DNA of 64,000 nucleotides from Polytrichum commune (lineage: Eukaryota; Streptophyta; Polytrichopsida; Polytrichales; Polytrichaceae), in NCBI GenBank assembly GCA_950295325.1, contig OX485807.1:4030501-4094500 (forward strand), in the 5' to 3' direction. The position numbers and the translations under genes are program-made. The notes under the pieces were generated by a model. That model saw nothing but the letters and a program-made list of their open reading frames with translations. It had not been told where the DNA came from and did not search any database. Below, piece after piece: positions 1 through 11,755 of the stretch. The first letter of the stretch is position 1, and every line of letters starts with the position of its first letter.

Positions 1-1
1 A

Positions 2-487
2 CAAGCCCTCAACGACCCAAGCCAACTAGGCAACATATATCAAGAACTAGCTAAATATATATCAACCAAGTACGGAGGCTCACTACACCTTCCCAAACTC
101 AAACAACAAGCGTGCATAAGATCACCCATAGCTAGAACATTATACTTGCTAGAAAGAGAATATGAAATACACGTCACCACCGCAAACCGCGCATTTCCCA
201 TCAAAACAACCCCACTAGAACAAACATGGAAAAATAACCCAACCTATGCTAGCCTTACAGACAACTCTATAATGAAAACCCAAAAATACCTAGACAAACT
301 ATACATCTATGGCATCACAACAATAACACAAATACAAAACAAAGACACTATGGCCATACTAACTCCAGATGAGGTTAGGACCATATACAAACATGCACCA
401 AAACAATCAGAGAGGAACTGCAACAAGCAAAAGTACTATTTCCCGCCCCACCACCATCCACACTCCAAAGAACTCACTCCCCACTAG
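2..487 (+). pseudogene. LINE fragment: C-terminal side of reverse transcriptase
   Basis: The frame is open from base 2, so the piece continues off the left edge, and it ends at a TAG at 485-487. About 161 codons are visible. A Y-G-G-S-L-H-L-P stretch near codon 25 resembles the G-G-L-x-L-P segment that follows the RT palm in many LINEs. The later part, with W-K-N-N-P, L-Y-I-Y-G-I-T and L-T-P-D-E-V, looks like the thumb or connection region. No catalytic F/Y-x-D-D is present here; it would lie upstream of the window. Alternatives are few given the downstream RNase H. Confidence 0.5.
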
Positions 488-603
488 AACAACCAACATC
501 CTCTAACAACACCCAATACCCAAATACACACACACAATCCACCCTCGGGAGAGCAATCCACACCATAACTAAAGTAAAAACCATCACCAAGAAAGATAAA
601 TGA

Positions 604-879
604 GGGGCACAAGCTATCAAAAGGACATACCTATGCCAATGGCAATCCACGCAAGGAACCACACAACAATGGCGCACAAGAGAAGATCTACTACACCCAG
701 ACAACATCCTACTTGAACACAACCTACTACTCATAACACAACACCATAGAAAAATACTAGAACAAAAAACCACCCAACAATACGCCGAACACTTCAAATC
801 ACTCCTAATCAAAAGACAAAAAATTCATACATCCACTCCTCAAAATAACCAACCTCAAAATATCCATACAAGAGTGTAA
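604..879 (+). pseudogene. LINE fragment, connection region in another frame
   Basis: A 92-codon stretch open from the codon after a TGA at 601 to a TAA at 877. It reads L-C-Q-W-Q-S followed by a W-R-T-R-E-D-L-L segment and shares the A/C-rich composition of its neighbours. It has no usable start and is best read as the frameshifted continuation of the piece ending at 487. No domain is recognised. Confidence 0.35.
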
Positions 880-931
880 TCCAAATAAATATATAATTAC
901 CAATAAACCAGCCATACAAATACAAGCCACA

Positions 932-1642
932 ATGTCCAACATATATGACCAAAATGGGAACTACATAACCAACCTTAATACAAAAAGATTACAATGGCTG
1001 TGGAACCGATTTTGCTGTAATCACCTCCTACATCTAGCCAAATTCCTACAACCCCCACCACAAGATTTCAAAACAAAAGTATTATGGCTTATACAAAGAT
1101 ACATAACCATACTCCCCAAGAAAAAACCCAAGAACATACTACCAAATAACCTACACCACACCCTACACCCAGACATTACCAAATTACTAATAGAATCCTA
1201 TAAAATGACCCACTCATACTACTCATCCCCTCTTACCTGCCCCATCCAACTTACACAATATAACTCACCCCACAACCAAGACATATTATTTGGCTCCATG
1301 GGACATGCAAAGTCCTCCCGTTGGAGAGGAATAGGCCTAGCATTCCCCACGGACCACAACACGACCCTAGAAGCCATCCACTGGGCTAGAATGGCAGCCA
1401 AGGAAGATGCACACACAATCACCATCCTAATAGTTAATCACAAGGATTGGACGGCACAATCACTACCACTCAATACAAATGCTGACATACACACAATCGC
1501 AACCATACCCCCACACACCATACAATATGATCCCACACCGGAATGGCCAAGATATTACCAATACATAGAACCGGCACCCACATCAATACTTTTGTATACA
1601 CAACCCAACACACCTATCAATGAACACACAAACCCCGCATGA
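932..1642 (+). pseudogene. LINE fragment: unidentified domain between RT and RNase H
   Basis: A 236-codon open stretch, the longest in this LINE. Its first part, with L-Q-W-L-W-N-R-F and V-L-W-L-I-Q-R-Y, looks like a LINE linker. Its second part, about codons 120-225, has F-G-S-M-G-H-A, W-R-G-I-G-L-A-F-P, A-I-H-W-A-R-M-A-A, T-I-L-I-V-x3-D-W and I-P-P-H-T-I-Q-Y. That spacing recalls the phage Dam-like adenine methyltransferase fold, where N-P-P-[YF] would sit at the A-F-P-T position, but the catalytic motif is absent. I therefore give no function. The next recognisable domain downstream is RNase H, so this would be an insertion between RT and RNase H. Confidence 0.45.
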
Positions 1643-1859
1643 ACTACAAAAAGTCCTAAAGAAAACACTTAACACACACATAGATACCCACCCCATAAAC
1701 CCCACCACAACATAATATAATGTCAAATTCTCCAACTCATGGAATAATGCCCCCAAAGCAACCCCCCCACCACTCCTTACAAACCGCAATACAACACCCC
1801 TTCCTGCCAAATATAACTACATCCATCCACTCAAGTTTCATCCACAAAAATGTATATAC

Positions 1860-2636
1860 ATGGATGGATCATTTATCCCACCCTCCAAAAATCCCGAAGG
1901 TCAAATAGAGGGCAATACAGCAGGATCAGGAGTATACAACCCCAACAACAATACCCAAATATCAGAGCGACTACCAAGGTACCAAAATATCCTAATAGCA
2001 GAACTCAATGCATTACTCATAGCTATCAAAACTATACAAAACACCCAAATAGAAGCATATATATTTACAGATAGTCTAAACCACATATTCTTAATTAACA
2101 ACCATATACAACACCCCACATCACAACACCATCACCCTGTCAAATTACTCATAGCAGCCAACATACAACAAATCTACTAGACCCCATACATAATCCACAT
2201 ACACAAGGTACGTGCACACTCAGGCATTATTGGGAATGAAATAGCTGACACACTAGCCAACGAAGGAACCCTCAAAGAGAAGCCATCCACTACACCCCAC
2301 ATACACATAGCCCACCCAACCTCATACTGATTGGCAAGCTGCCCAACAGCCACACATGACGGAGCCATCCGCAACCTCAACACATTCATAACAAAAGAAC
2401 ACAAAACCCGGGAAACGATACTAGCCAAAAACAAATTCCCGTATGTTGACAAATGGCTATCAAATGACCAAATAAACCAGAAACTCTCTAACCACTTTTG
2501 GAAAAGCGACAAAGTGACCGACGCACAAATCTCCCAAATGCTAAAATTCAGATACGCCCAATATATGGGCAATCATAGGAAAAACATCTTTTGGCCTCTC
2601 ACACACCAAAACCCCAATTGCACCCTATGCCATTAA
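1860..2636 (+). pseudogene. LINE RNase H domain plus start of zinc-knuckle region, two in-frame stops
   Basis: One frame runs through this span with TAG at 2178 and TGA at 2328. RNase HI catalytic positions are recognisable in order: D in M-D-G-S-F at the start, E in A-E-L-N-A-L, D in F-T-D-S-L, and the final D in G-N-E-I-A-D after the H-S-G. This domain would remove RNA from the RNA-DNA hybrid. The frame continues through W-L-S-N-D-Q and ends with C-T-L-C-H, the first half of a zinc knuckle, before a stop at 2634. Both internal stops fit TGG tryptophan codons changed by G to A, which is inference. The piece cannot be translated as it stands. Confidence 0.65.
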
Positions 2637-2881
2637 ACCAAAGAGACACATGGCCCCATCTTCTGTCAACATGTGAACACCCATACCTAAAAGGACTAAG
2701 AATTGCAAGGCACAACAAAGCAGTACACCTTATTACTCAGACGCTCCAAGCCAACAAAAACACCCGGTTTTTCACACTAACCAATGCATGGACAATTAAT
2801 AACACGACACCAGAACAAACAATCCCTGATTGGCTCATTAAATGCTCATGCCACAAAAATGCCATGCAGATGCCAAGCTAA
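2637..2881 (+). pseudogene. LINE zinc-knuckle second half (frameshifted)
   Basis: The knuckle continues in a different frame. After C-x2-C in the previous piece, this frame gives D-T-W-P-H-L-L-S-T-C-E-H, completing C-x2-C-x(7-8)-H-x4-C. An R-I-A-R-H-N-K-A-V-H-L-I segment follows. The R-H-N/D pattern after the knuckle is typical of LINEs with a restriction-like endonuclease such as the R2/NeSL/Dualen groups, by general family knowledge. A second frameshift near 2862 moves the reading into the next frame. Confidence 0.55.
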
Positions 2882-3281
2882 ACTAAGACCGGACATCTTA
2901 TGCATAATCGGTGCCCCCAACCATACACAAACACCCATGTCACCCTCCTCCACATGCACAATCCAATTTATCGAATTTACATACTGCCATGATAGATTCC
3001 TTGAACAAGCACTCACCCGAAAACACATGAAACATGACCCATTAATCAACACCCTACAAAACAATGGATGGCAGACTAGCCCCATCATTACCATCACAAC
3101 TGGAGTTAGAGGAGCCATACACGAACACTTCATCGATAAATTAACCAAACTAAAAATCCCTAAATCCAACATCAAATCCCTCATGAAACATATACACCAA
3201 AATGCCATCAAATACCTCACATACCTAGTCCTAAATATGAGAAAACTAGACAATAAACAAACCCATGTCCCCCCGCCATAG
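2862..3281 (+). pseudogene. LINE C-terminal restriction-like endonuclease-type domain
   Basis: After C-R-C-Q-A-K-L-R-P-D-I-L comes an I-Q-F-I-E-F-T-Y-C-H-D strand, then A-L-T-R-K-H, L-x2-N-G-W and T-T-G-V-R-G. An R-P-D followed at a distance by hydrophobic-E-F-T and a downstream R-K is the layout of the PD-(D/E)xK-like nuclease found at the C-terminus of RLE-type LINEs, where it nicks the target for target-primed reverse transcription. The frame ends at TAG 3279-3281. The frame stays open back to about 2784, but the coherent protein match begins near 2862. Assignment is by motif only; the wider element is not functional. Confidence 0.5.
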
Positions 3282-3460
3282 TAAAGTTGGACCTACTAAT
3301 ATAATATTAGAGCCCACCTCCTGTGGAGGCAAAACACGTTATATTGCATCACGGAACACCATGATCAACATAAGGTTAACGGGCTCACATTCATGCCGGT
3401 ACCGAGATACGGGCGTTATTTTTTCTTTTCTTTTTCTTTCTTCAAAGATTCCATTCTGGT

Positions 3461-5244
3461 GAAAGGAATAATACAATAGATTTTTACACATTTATTTACA
3501 AATTCAAGACTTTTGGATGACAATAATTTCCACAAATCCCAGAATAATATTATAAACATTGATACCACAAGGGTACTACAAGGTACGGTTTCTAGATCTT
3601 GGTGAGCTTCACTGCATAAATGCAATAGCTGTGGTCATTGTAAAGCCTAAGATACAATATCTCTTCAATATATTTGTCAACATGTGCAAGTTGATATAAA
3701 AAATCTTTGTATCCGTCTCTAGAAAGACCCACCCCTTGGAAACACGCGAAGAGACTCTCAAACCACATCATGTTAGCAAACAATCTTCGTCCTCCACCTT
3801 GGTCACCAAAACCCTAAAGCCGCATTCAAGATCTTTTTCTCCACTTATGGTGTGGTGACACTTTTTGCTCCCAAAAAATTGTTGGTAGCGGTTTGTCATC
3901 TTCGACTAGGTACAATATGATCATGATCATGTCCCTCAACATCACCCGTGTCTCGAGAATGTCATGGTGTTTTTAGGGCGGACTTTTTGGGGCCAAACCG
4001 AGCTTCAAATCCAATGACCCTCATTGAGGGGGTCGCCCCAATGAAAAGAACAACAATGGACCACTTGGTCGTTTATGCAATTTAGGTGTGACATCAAAAT
4101 GAGCAAGACATCGCTAATGAGCCAAAAAGGCTTGGGGTAGCACGGTGGTGAGGAGACCACCCTAGCTACGTACTACTTTGGAGTTTCCTTCCCATAATGT
4201 GGGGGCCAAAGGATGCCACTTATTAGTATAAAAAGGTGGCCGCGCCCTTTGATAGTTTCGTTTTGTGCTCCCGGAATAAATGGATTGGGTGAAGATGAGA
4301 TCATGCCCAACAAGACCGTTCTAAGCTAGCCTCGGTGGAGCTCGGACAACCAACACGGTTAGGTATTGGCGACATCGAGTCTCTTTCTCCACTTTTTTCT
4401 CCTTTTGGGAATGAGTCCACCCTAGATTCAAATGCACCAAAATTTCAAGGTGATAGTGGAAGTTGGCCCTTGAAAGAAACAAATGCTCATGTACGACCTA
4501 TATACATAGTCTCTACGAGCCTCATCAACTCTAGAAATCATATTTTTCAATTTATGGGCTTGAATTGTTATTCAATTTATTATTCCTTGTCAAGGTGATA
4601 ATAAGATTATATCCACATCCGATAGTGGTGATCAAAACATTACAAAAAAAAGTGTTTACATCCAAGGGCACCCGAACTGTATGGTTGAACCCAATCTTCA
4701 ATAATATCAAGGTAATCAACCAATTTGAAAAGTGCACGAGATGAATGAGCTAATTTTGATGGGGCCACTTTTGACATAATTGACTAAAAGATAGGGTATG
4801 TAGTTCAATTACATGAATTTGTGCATGAAAAAATATTCAAATTGGGCCTCTTGGACACATAAGAGGTAATGCGTAAGGATCCTAGAGGCCTAGTTTGGGA
4901 CCCAAAGGTATCATACAAAAATGTTTAAGGTTACATAATGTTATTTTAAGTCGATGGATGTCAAAAACGTACCCATCTAAAATTTACATATTTATCGATT
5001 ACACTATTTCAACTTGATGAATACATATAAAAAACAAAATACGACCAAATTTGAACTTATACAAATGATCTAGATTTAAAGACACACCATGTACATTCCA
5101 TCATTCTTTTCACATGTACCCAAAATTTCAATCTCTTAAACCAAGTGAAAATTGAATATAGAAATTTGTCAAGAGGCATTGTGCAAACTCTCATGTAGAC
5201 CATGCAAATGGTAGATTGAATTCTTTAAGAACTAAGATCTATTT
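3461..5244. other. Non-genic stretch
   Basis: No coding sequence is recognised. A TATAAAA at 4227-4233, preceded by C-rich sequence and followed by a GC-richer patch, could be a promoter remnant of a lost LTR, but no partner LTR is visible. Short ORFs here have no recognisable content. Confidence 0.4.
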
Positions 5245-5310
5245 TGTTCACCTAGTGGTTAGACTCATGCTATTGGAAGTTAGGGTGAGTTTCAACATCC
5301 AGTTGTCGAA
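5245..5310 (+). repeat. tRNA-like segment, possible SINE head
   Basis: A box A-like CCTAGTGGTTAGACTC is followed about 35 bases later by GGGTGAGTTTCAACATCC, a poor box B. The spacing suits a pol III promoter of a tRNA-derived SINE. No poly-A tail or target duplication was identified. Confidence 0.25.
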
Positions 5311-8300
5311 CTATGCCGATTTTTCATAGAACTAAATTATGACTCAACAACTTGAATATTACATGAATTTCTCAAGCATGAAACACTTGGAGGTATTCAT
5401 GTGATAGACCGATTACAAAGTATTTAATTAATTGAAGACAATGAAGGAGTATAAACTTCAAAACTTATCAATTGAGGATGATTAATGTTAAGTTAATGAG
5501 CAAATTAATGAATAGAAGCCCCAAAACAATATTAAACAAGAATGAAATTGGGGGGGGGGGCTCCCGATGTCCAAATTATTCTTTTCTTTAATTAAAAGAA
5601 CAAGTATTTATAAGAAACAAGAAGTAGTAAAGTATCCTACAAATTTGATGAGTAATCATTACAACAAAGTTCACCTTTGAGAACATTGGGAGGTCTCCCC
5701 ATCCATACCACTTGAAATAAAATACACTCAACAACATAGAGAAAATGAAGCACATATGGAGGATAGGAATGAGAGTTAGGAATTACGAAATTATTCATAA
5801 AATCTCTAAAACAAGTTGTGCATTGCATCAAGCAATGTAGAGTAAATAAGAAATAAACTCTAGTCCAAATAGCAATAGTAATTGTAGACTATGTATTTCT
5901 ACTATATCATCAAAAGATTGGGAGGGCACATGTTGAGTCATTTTTTGCAAATTCCAGTTAAATAGGAAAAAAAATGTAAAAGGAACTCAAATAGAGGTAG
6001 ATACTTAAATGACATGTGCAAATTAGGATCATAGTTTAGGATATTGGGAAAGGAGATCATATGAAGAGACTATGGTTCTGATTGGAGAAGGTATAGTTGT
6101 AGGAATGAGTCTATGTATTTCTAAAATTTTATAATCTATATCTTTTAGAAGAGGGGAGAGACAAACTTGGATTATATACTTTGAACCTCTACTAGATTGA
6201 CGATAGTCTTTGAAAGTTGTGACATTAATGCATGATTAGAGATTGATCCTTGTAGAATTTTTAAGGAACTGAATGAGGATTGACTCCTTAGTTTCTTGCA
6301 TGTGGAAACTTTTTGACTTTGATTGTAAGCACTGCCTTCAAAGGAGTATTGTTAGATTTGATGAGTAAGTCACATAAGCATAGACAATTGTCTTTTGAAG
6401 CAATTATTTTAGATCTCAATTGTAACCACCCGAAAGTATGGTTAAAGGTTGATACCTTAGTTGATGGACGTGAATGTATGTGAGGTATGCATTGTACTAT
6501 GACTATTGTTAGAGTGGTTGCATTGAGTTGTTTACCTTCTTGTAGTCACTGTGTGATTTACAACATTAATGAGTAATTGTGCGTAAGGTTGTATCTTAGA
6601 TGAATAGCAATATAGAGTGAAATGGTATGAACATATGTTGTTGGAAAGAAACTATTGACAATGTCTATATTGATTTCAACATCCATCAATAATTCTTTTA
6701 AGGATTGAGTGATTATAGGGCTAAGGGAACTACCTCAGTCACTTCACATGAGTAATTGTTTGCCAAAATTGAGATAGAATGAACTTGGAGTTAGATTGTC
6801 ATGAGCATAACAAGATCAATGAACCAACCTATTGAGGAATTCACTTCCTTCTCGTTATGAGAATTATTTGTAACATGTAGGAGATACATTGCTTAGATGA
6901 TGGAGAGTAATTATTGTGGAGATGATTGTCTTCATGAAGTAATCAAAATCAATAATCACAAAGAGAATGATATGAGAAGAGAGGAGATTTATTAAAGCTA
7001 AAAACTAGTTCATGTTAGTTTGAGTGAAGAAGATGAAAAATTGAAATTGGGAATTCTTTTGGGGTTCAATAATACATGTGAGATCTATAATATTCTAGAC
7101 CATACTAATAAAATGAGGTTCATAGGGTGTGTTGTTGTAGTGCTATACGAACTTACCCCTCCTGAACGAATGATAATGTGAAGGAAAGCTACAAGATAGG
7201 AAAATACCATAGTCAATGTGAAGGGGTTGTGCCATGTTGCCTTTGCCTATAATTGTTGGTAGGATTGGTAGCCAATGAGAAAATCAAGGATTACTATTGG
7301 TTGTCCATTGTACAAGGCATATCCATGAAGATGATGGCTTGAGGAGAAAGACCGACATTGGAAGCTGGAAAGGTCAAAGTTTCTAGGGTCTAAGACCTAA
7401 ATCTTAAATGAATGAAGGTGAAGGTTTTCATATTGAATTTCTTGGGTTAATGAGTTCCGTTTCACTTGAATGGGAAACTAAAATATGTCAAGGAATGATC
7501 TAGTACTTGGGAAATGAGTTGTACATTCACCAAGTTGAACTATCCAATTAAGAAGAAGAGTTAGTAGCGTATATTTGAGAATTAACAAGGGTAGACCAAA
7601 GAATGATCTATGGTCTTTTAACCTTGAGATTATGTTGGATGATAATAATGGTGGGAACATGTGTGGATGATGCGTTCCACAAGAGACTATAGTCTGACAA
7701 CTTATTCATAATAAATGATAAATCAAAGAATATTGCTCACCATGAGTTGAAATTATGCTGACCTTTTAAGTTGCATTAAAAGGGATTAGTTATTATGAGA
7801 TATTTGACTACACCAAAGTACCCGTGGCTTTGGGAAAGAGAAAAAAATATGTTACTTTATGTAAGACTATTGTTGATGGTTGTGCCTATGATTACATATT
7901 GCACTCGGTCCAAGTTGAATGAACACACTACTAGACTATTAATTGGGTAAATAGAGTGAGGTGTGCGATTGTTAGGAATGCATGTACTGAAATTGAGAGT
8001 AATCCCAATCCCTTTGACTTGCATAAATGAATAATTGTCAATCTAAATCCTAAATAATCTAAATTAAAGTTATGTTTGTCTTAATTAAAGTTATTTGAGA
8101 CACCTAGATGACCAAAAAATACCTTTTAAGTCTTCCCAGAGTGTTTCCATGGCTTTTGTCTTATCCAAAATCTTGACTACAAGTCTTGATGGCTAAATAA
8201 TCCTAAATTGGCCATCATCTCCGAAGTTGCTTGGATGATGTTTGGAATGAGCATTGGATTGGGAGAACTCTTGGAGGCCATGTAGTCCTTGTGCCTCCTA

Positions 8301-10275
8301 TTGAGTTTCCTACCTTTTATGTGGAATAAGCAAGGGACCGGGAGAGCTCCCAATGTCTAGGTATTCCTTAGTGAATCCTCTAGAGTAGTTAACTTCTCTT
8401 CGAGCAAAATCTTGAGGTGTGGGAAACAAATGATAATTCAAAAGGGGATGAGTTGGTTGAACATGCAATAGAAAGAAAAGAAAAAAAGATGCGAGTTTGT
8501 ATAAATATATTTGACATAGCAAGTATATCAAATGAAGAGATTTACAAAAGTAAAAGTCAGACTACCTCCCGAAAGTTGTAGATGTTGTCTAATGTGCAAC
8601 CTCTTGGATTGTGGTGAGGAAAATTTAAATGCAGTGATTTGCCTTATGTGATAAGCAACATAAAAGTTACACTTTGATAGCTTTGTGGGTTGCAAATCCA
8701 CGAGCTTCTTTGGAGATTTTATGGGTTTCAAAAATGTGGTGCCTAATAGTGCCACATTCACAGACACTTTGATACAAACAAAAGACAAAGTCTAGAGTGT
8801 GTCATTGGAATTAAATGGAAAAAAGTAAAAAATCGTAGAAATGATGGATTGGGAGACCTCCCGGTCCATGGTAGAAAGAAAAAGAGAAAATATGACATAA
8901 TTAGAAAAAACATTGGAAGTATTCACTCAATGTCTATTGAGAATCTGTTGAGTTTGGCTAGCAACCCAAACAACCCAAACCATTTCTGGTAACGTGGAAA
9001 TGGGGGTTGTTCATTTGTGATATGATTCCCCAAATACATAGGAACATTTGGTGAGTGTATAAGTTTCTCGATGTAGAGGTTATAAGCAGTGGTGATATAA
9101 TCTATAACTCTAGGTTCGGGCCAAGTGTGTGGGGGGGGGGGTTCCAACACTCCAAGGCCTTGTTCCTGATTTATTTGCTAAGTTGATCATCAACAAACAA
9201 GATATTACCCTCCATGCAACTATGAAATTCTTTATGGTACCTAAAGAGGACTTCTTTTGCTTTGAGGAAATATACTTCTTTACTAGGGAACCTTGTTGGA
9301 TTCCTGCACTTCAATCTACCCCACAAAAATGTCAATCTACGAATGAGATTCTTTGGAGATAGGCGTTGAAGGACATTATGAGGACGACATCTTCCATGCA
9401 TGACCACAAAATACATGGAGTTTGAGTTAGAGTAGTGACACAAATTCCCATAACCTTGGAAAAACTTTGAGATCCCATAGCTTATCCCTTCCAATATTGA
9501 TGTGTCCATTAGAACACATAATGGCCTTCTATCTCACCCTTTGCGAAGTGTAAGTACAAAGTAGACCATTGATGGAGAGAATAACCAACTTGCATGGCTT
9601 GCATTGGGGTTGGTACTTAGGCCGGACATGGGTGATAGAAATCTTAAAATCATGTGGAGAAGATGCATCAAAAGAGCTCCCAATCTTAACATCAAGGAAT
9701 ACATGTGTTGGAAAAATATGGAATAAGTAGCAAAAATATTCATACATATTCATTGATGGAAACTCGAAACATTGTTGGTAATGATTAAAGAAGCAACTAC
9801 AAGGACATGTAAGTATTTACAAACATAACTTATGGTAGTTGGTTCGAAGATAAATATCTAAAGATATAAGATGTCAAAGTCATAGATCAAAGTTTTGCAT
9901 ACCAGGAAAAAAAAGTAAAGGATCCCTAAAGAAGCTAAAAACCATGTAAATCCAAGCCCATCTCCATGCCATATTAAGGGGAACTCGAGGGCATAGATAT
10001 ATGATGAAAATCTACCAAAATACATTTTGAAAGTATTTGGCATGTGTGGAACTCCTAGCATACCTAGAGTACCTAGAAATTTATACCTAGAAGTGTAATT
10101 TCATAATATTCTCTAGAGTTGGAGCAAGAATCTGGGAAATTTTTCATGACACCATCTCGGGGGAAGGAAAAATAATTTCTTTCATTTCTTTTAAGTGAAT
10201 TTCTTCTCGTTGAAACCTAAAAAATAGCATAGCACTATAGAGGCAAAATCAGGGCTTTAGCGGAGCAGAGGAGCT
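5311..10275. other. Non-genic stretch with scattered GGGAG..CTCCC palindromes
   Basis: I see no gene. Several palindromic motifs of the form GGGAG-NN-CTCCC, or poly-G followed by CTCCC, recur at about 5550-5574, 5686-5700, 8339-8361 and 8850-8870, often followed by a TGTCC- or ATCCA-like word. Poly-G runs occur at 5550-5560 and 9130-9140. ORFs here are under 115 codons and unrecognised. Confidence 0.4.
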
Positions 10276-10280
10276 ATGGC
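10276..10280 (+). repeat. Target-site duplication, left copy (ATGGC)
   Basis: The five bases before the 5' LTR are ATGGC and match exactly the five bases after the 3' LTR at 21309-21313. Five base pairs is the usual duplication length for LTR retrotransposon integrase. Confidence 0.93.
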
Positions 10281-10981
10281 TGTGAGCCCAAAAGGGTGCC
10301 CACATTTAGTCTTAGACCCTTGAAACGTTAATTGATGCACTTTGAAGTAGCATGTTACTTCACAAAAATATAAAAAGAGTGAAATGTTAGTCTTAGAAGT
10401 ACCATGTTGTAAGAGGCTAGGATGTGAGTTGTTATTGTGTTTTTACCTTCGGAAGGATTTGAGTGAATGAGGATAGGTAAGGAGAACTTGGATTGAGTAG
10501 TTAGTGAGTAGGCTAGTACAAATGGATGGAGACAACCAAAGTGACTCAAGAGGCAAGTGCATTCGAATTGGGATGAATGGAGGATCACATGGAGCGCACA
10601 AGTGGACCACCTCATCATGGCCACTTAATGGGGAAGGCCCAAGGAAGAATGCAAGGTGGAGGATAAGCAAATTCTCAAAGCACCAATCAAATCACGAGTT
10701 AAGCATCGTGGTTTGAATTAAGTGGTGAGCGACGATTTGGGAAAGTAAGGGGAGAAAGTTATGGCGGCGGAAAGCGAAGGAGGCTAAGTTTGGGTTGAAG
10801 CATCCCAAGTTTGGTAAAGTGTGGTAGGTAGAAAGCCAAGGCTAGTTAAATGTTCGAATTAGGATCCTTGTTGATCATTTGAGGGAGGAAGGCTTAGAAG
10901 ATAGGATTGGCGTCTACTAAGTAGGAGGAAATCTCAAGGGCTTATCGTGAGCCTTGAGGGTGCTCACCCCCTCAAGCTTAC

Positions 10982-10989
10982 TATATAAT
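10982..10989 (+). promoter_or_regulatory. Putative LTR TATA box
   Basis: TATATAAT lies about 700 bases into the LTR, followed by a C/T-rich stretch of the kind seen around plant transcription starts. If used, it would start the genomic RNA and define U3/R. The same box is at 20101-20108. No transcript evidence exists here. Confidence 0.5.
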
Positions 10990-11502
10990 CTCTCATTCTT
11001 CCCTCACTCATCCTCTCTTTCCTTTGTGCTCCAAGGCACCCCACGAGTTATAAGTGTGGGTGTGGGAAGCCATATTGGAGCACATGTGTGTGCTTAGTTT
11101 TTAGTTTGAGAGCCAAGGCTTGTTAGCCTTGAAGAGGGCTTGACCTCTTGGTAGAATTAGTGTTGACGTGAAGGATTTTAAAGTTAATTCATGATTCCAA
11201 TTTGTGGTACTTAAAGTTCATGTTTTGAATACACGTGGTTGCAAGTTCCATGTTTAAGAGTTGAGCACTTGATGTTGTGATGAGTGCAAAAATATACTTG
11301 TGTGGATTAGTTAGTCTTAGTGAAGTTAGGAAATTCTCTCTCCCCCTCTCCTCTCTAGGATTTTAGGATTTTAGGATTAGAGAAGAATTGTGTGATTAGA
11401 AAGGGGTTGTTAGTAGAATTAGGGAAATTAGGTAGGAAGATTAGTTAAGGGCTTGAATAATTAGTGAGGTAGTTGGGGATTACAACTACAAAGTTGTGGG
11501 TT

Positions 11503-11755
11503 CATAAAGGAGCTGGGTTTATGAAGGAGCTGGGTTTGTTTAGTTAGAAAGTAAAGAGCTGGGTTTATGAAGGACCTGGGTTTGTTTAGTTAGAAGCTAA
11601 GGAGCTGGGTTCATGAAGGAGCTGGGTTTATGAAGGAGCTGGGTTTGTTTAGTTAGAAGCTAAGAAGCTGGGTTTATGAAGAAGCTGGGTTTATGAAGGA
11701 GCTAGGTTTATGTAATTAGAAAGTAAAGAGATGGGTTCATGAAGGAGCTTAGTAG
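11503..11755 (+). repeat. Minisatellite within 5' LTR
   Basis: GAGCTGGGTTTATGAAG-type units, interleaved with TTTGTTTAGTTAGAA, repeat imperfectly about nine times. The array is reproduced with the same variants in the 3' LTR, as expected if both were copied from one template. Confidence 0.8.

Larger units (their letters stand above)
1..3460 (+). mobile_element. Decayed non-LTR retrotransposon (LINE), 3' portion, RLE-like
   Basis: Several broken frames on the plus strand follow one another in the order expected of a LINE ORF: a region after the reverse transcriptase palm, an unidentified segment, RNase H, a C-x2-C...H-x4-C zinc knuckle and a C-terminal block with an R-P-D then I-E-F-T pattern. 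Stops and at least two frameshifts interrupt it, and the 5' part lies outside the window. The coding strand is very rich in A and C and poor in G. The last frame stops at 3281; a short UTR with a small stem-loop near 3317-3330 is followed by a T/C-rich tail at about 3418-3445, which may mark the 3' end. The end at 3460 is approximate. A related C-terminus occurs at 29077-29320. The family assignment is inference from motif order. Confidence 0.7.

Noticed and set aside
474-812. Minus-strand ORF rich in Cys, Val and Ser over the LINE
   Set aside because: Open only because the opposite strand is A/C-rich; the LINE frames are on the plus strand.
4227-4233. TATAAAA as a real promoter
   Set aside because: No gene or LTR partner follows it.
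11503-11755. CRISPR-like array
   Set aside because: The repeats are imperfect and adjacent with no spacers, sit inside an LTR, and the DNA is eukaryotic.
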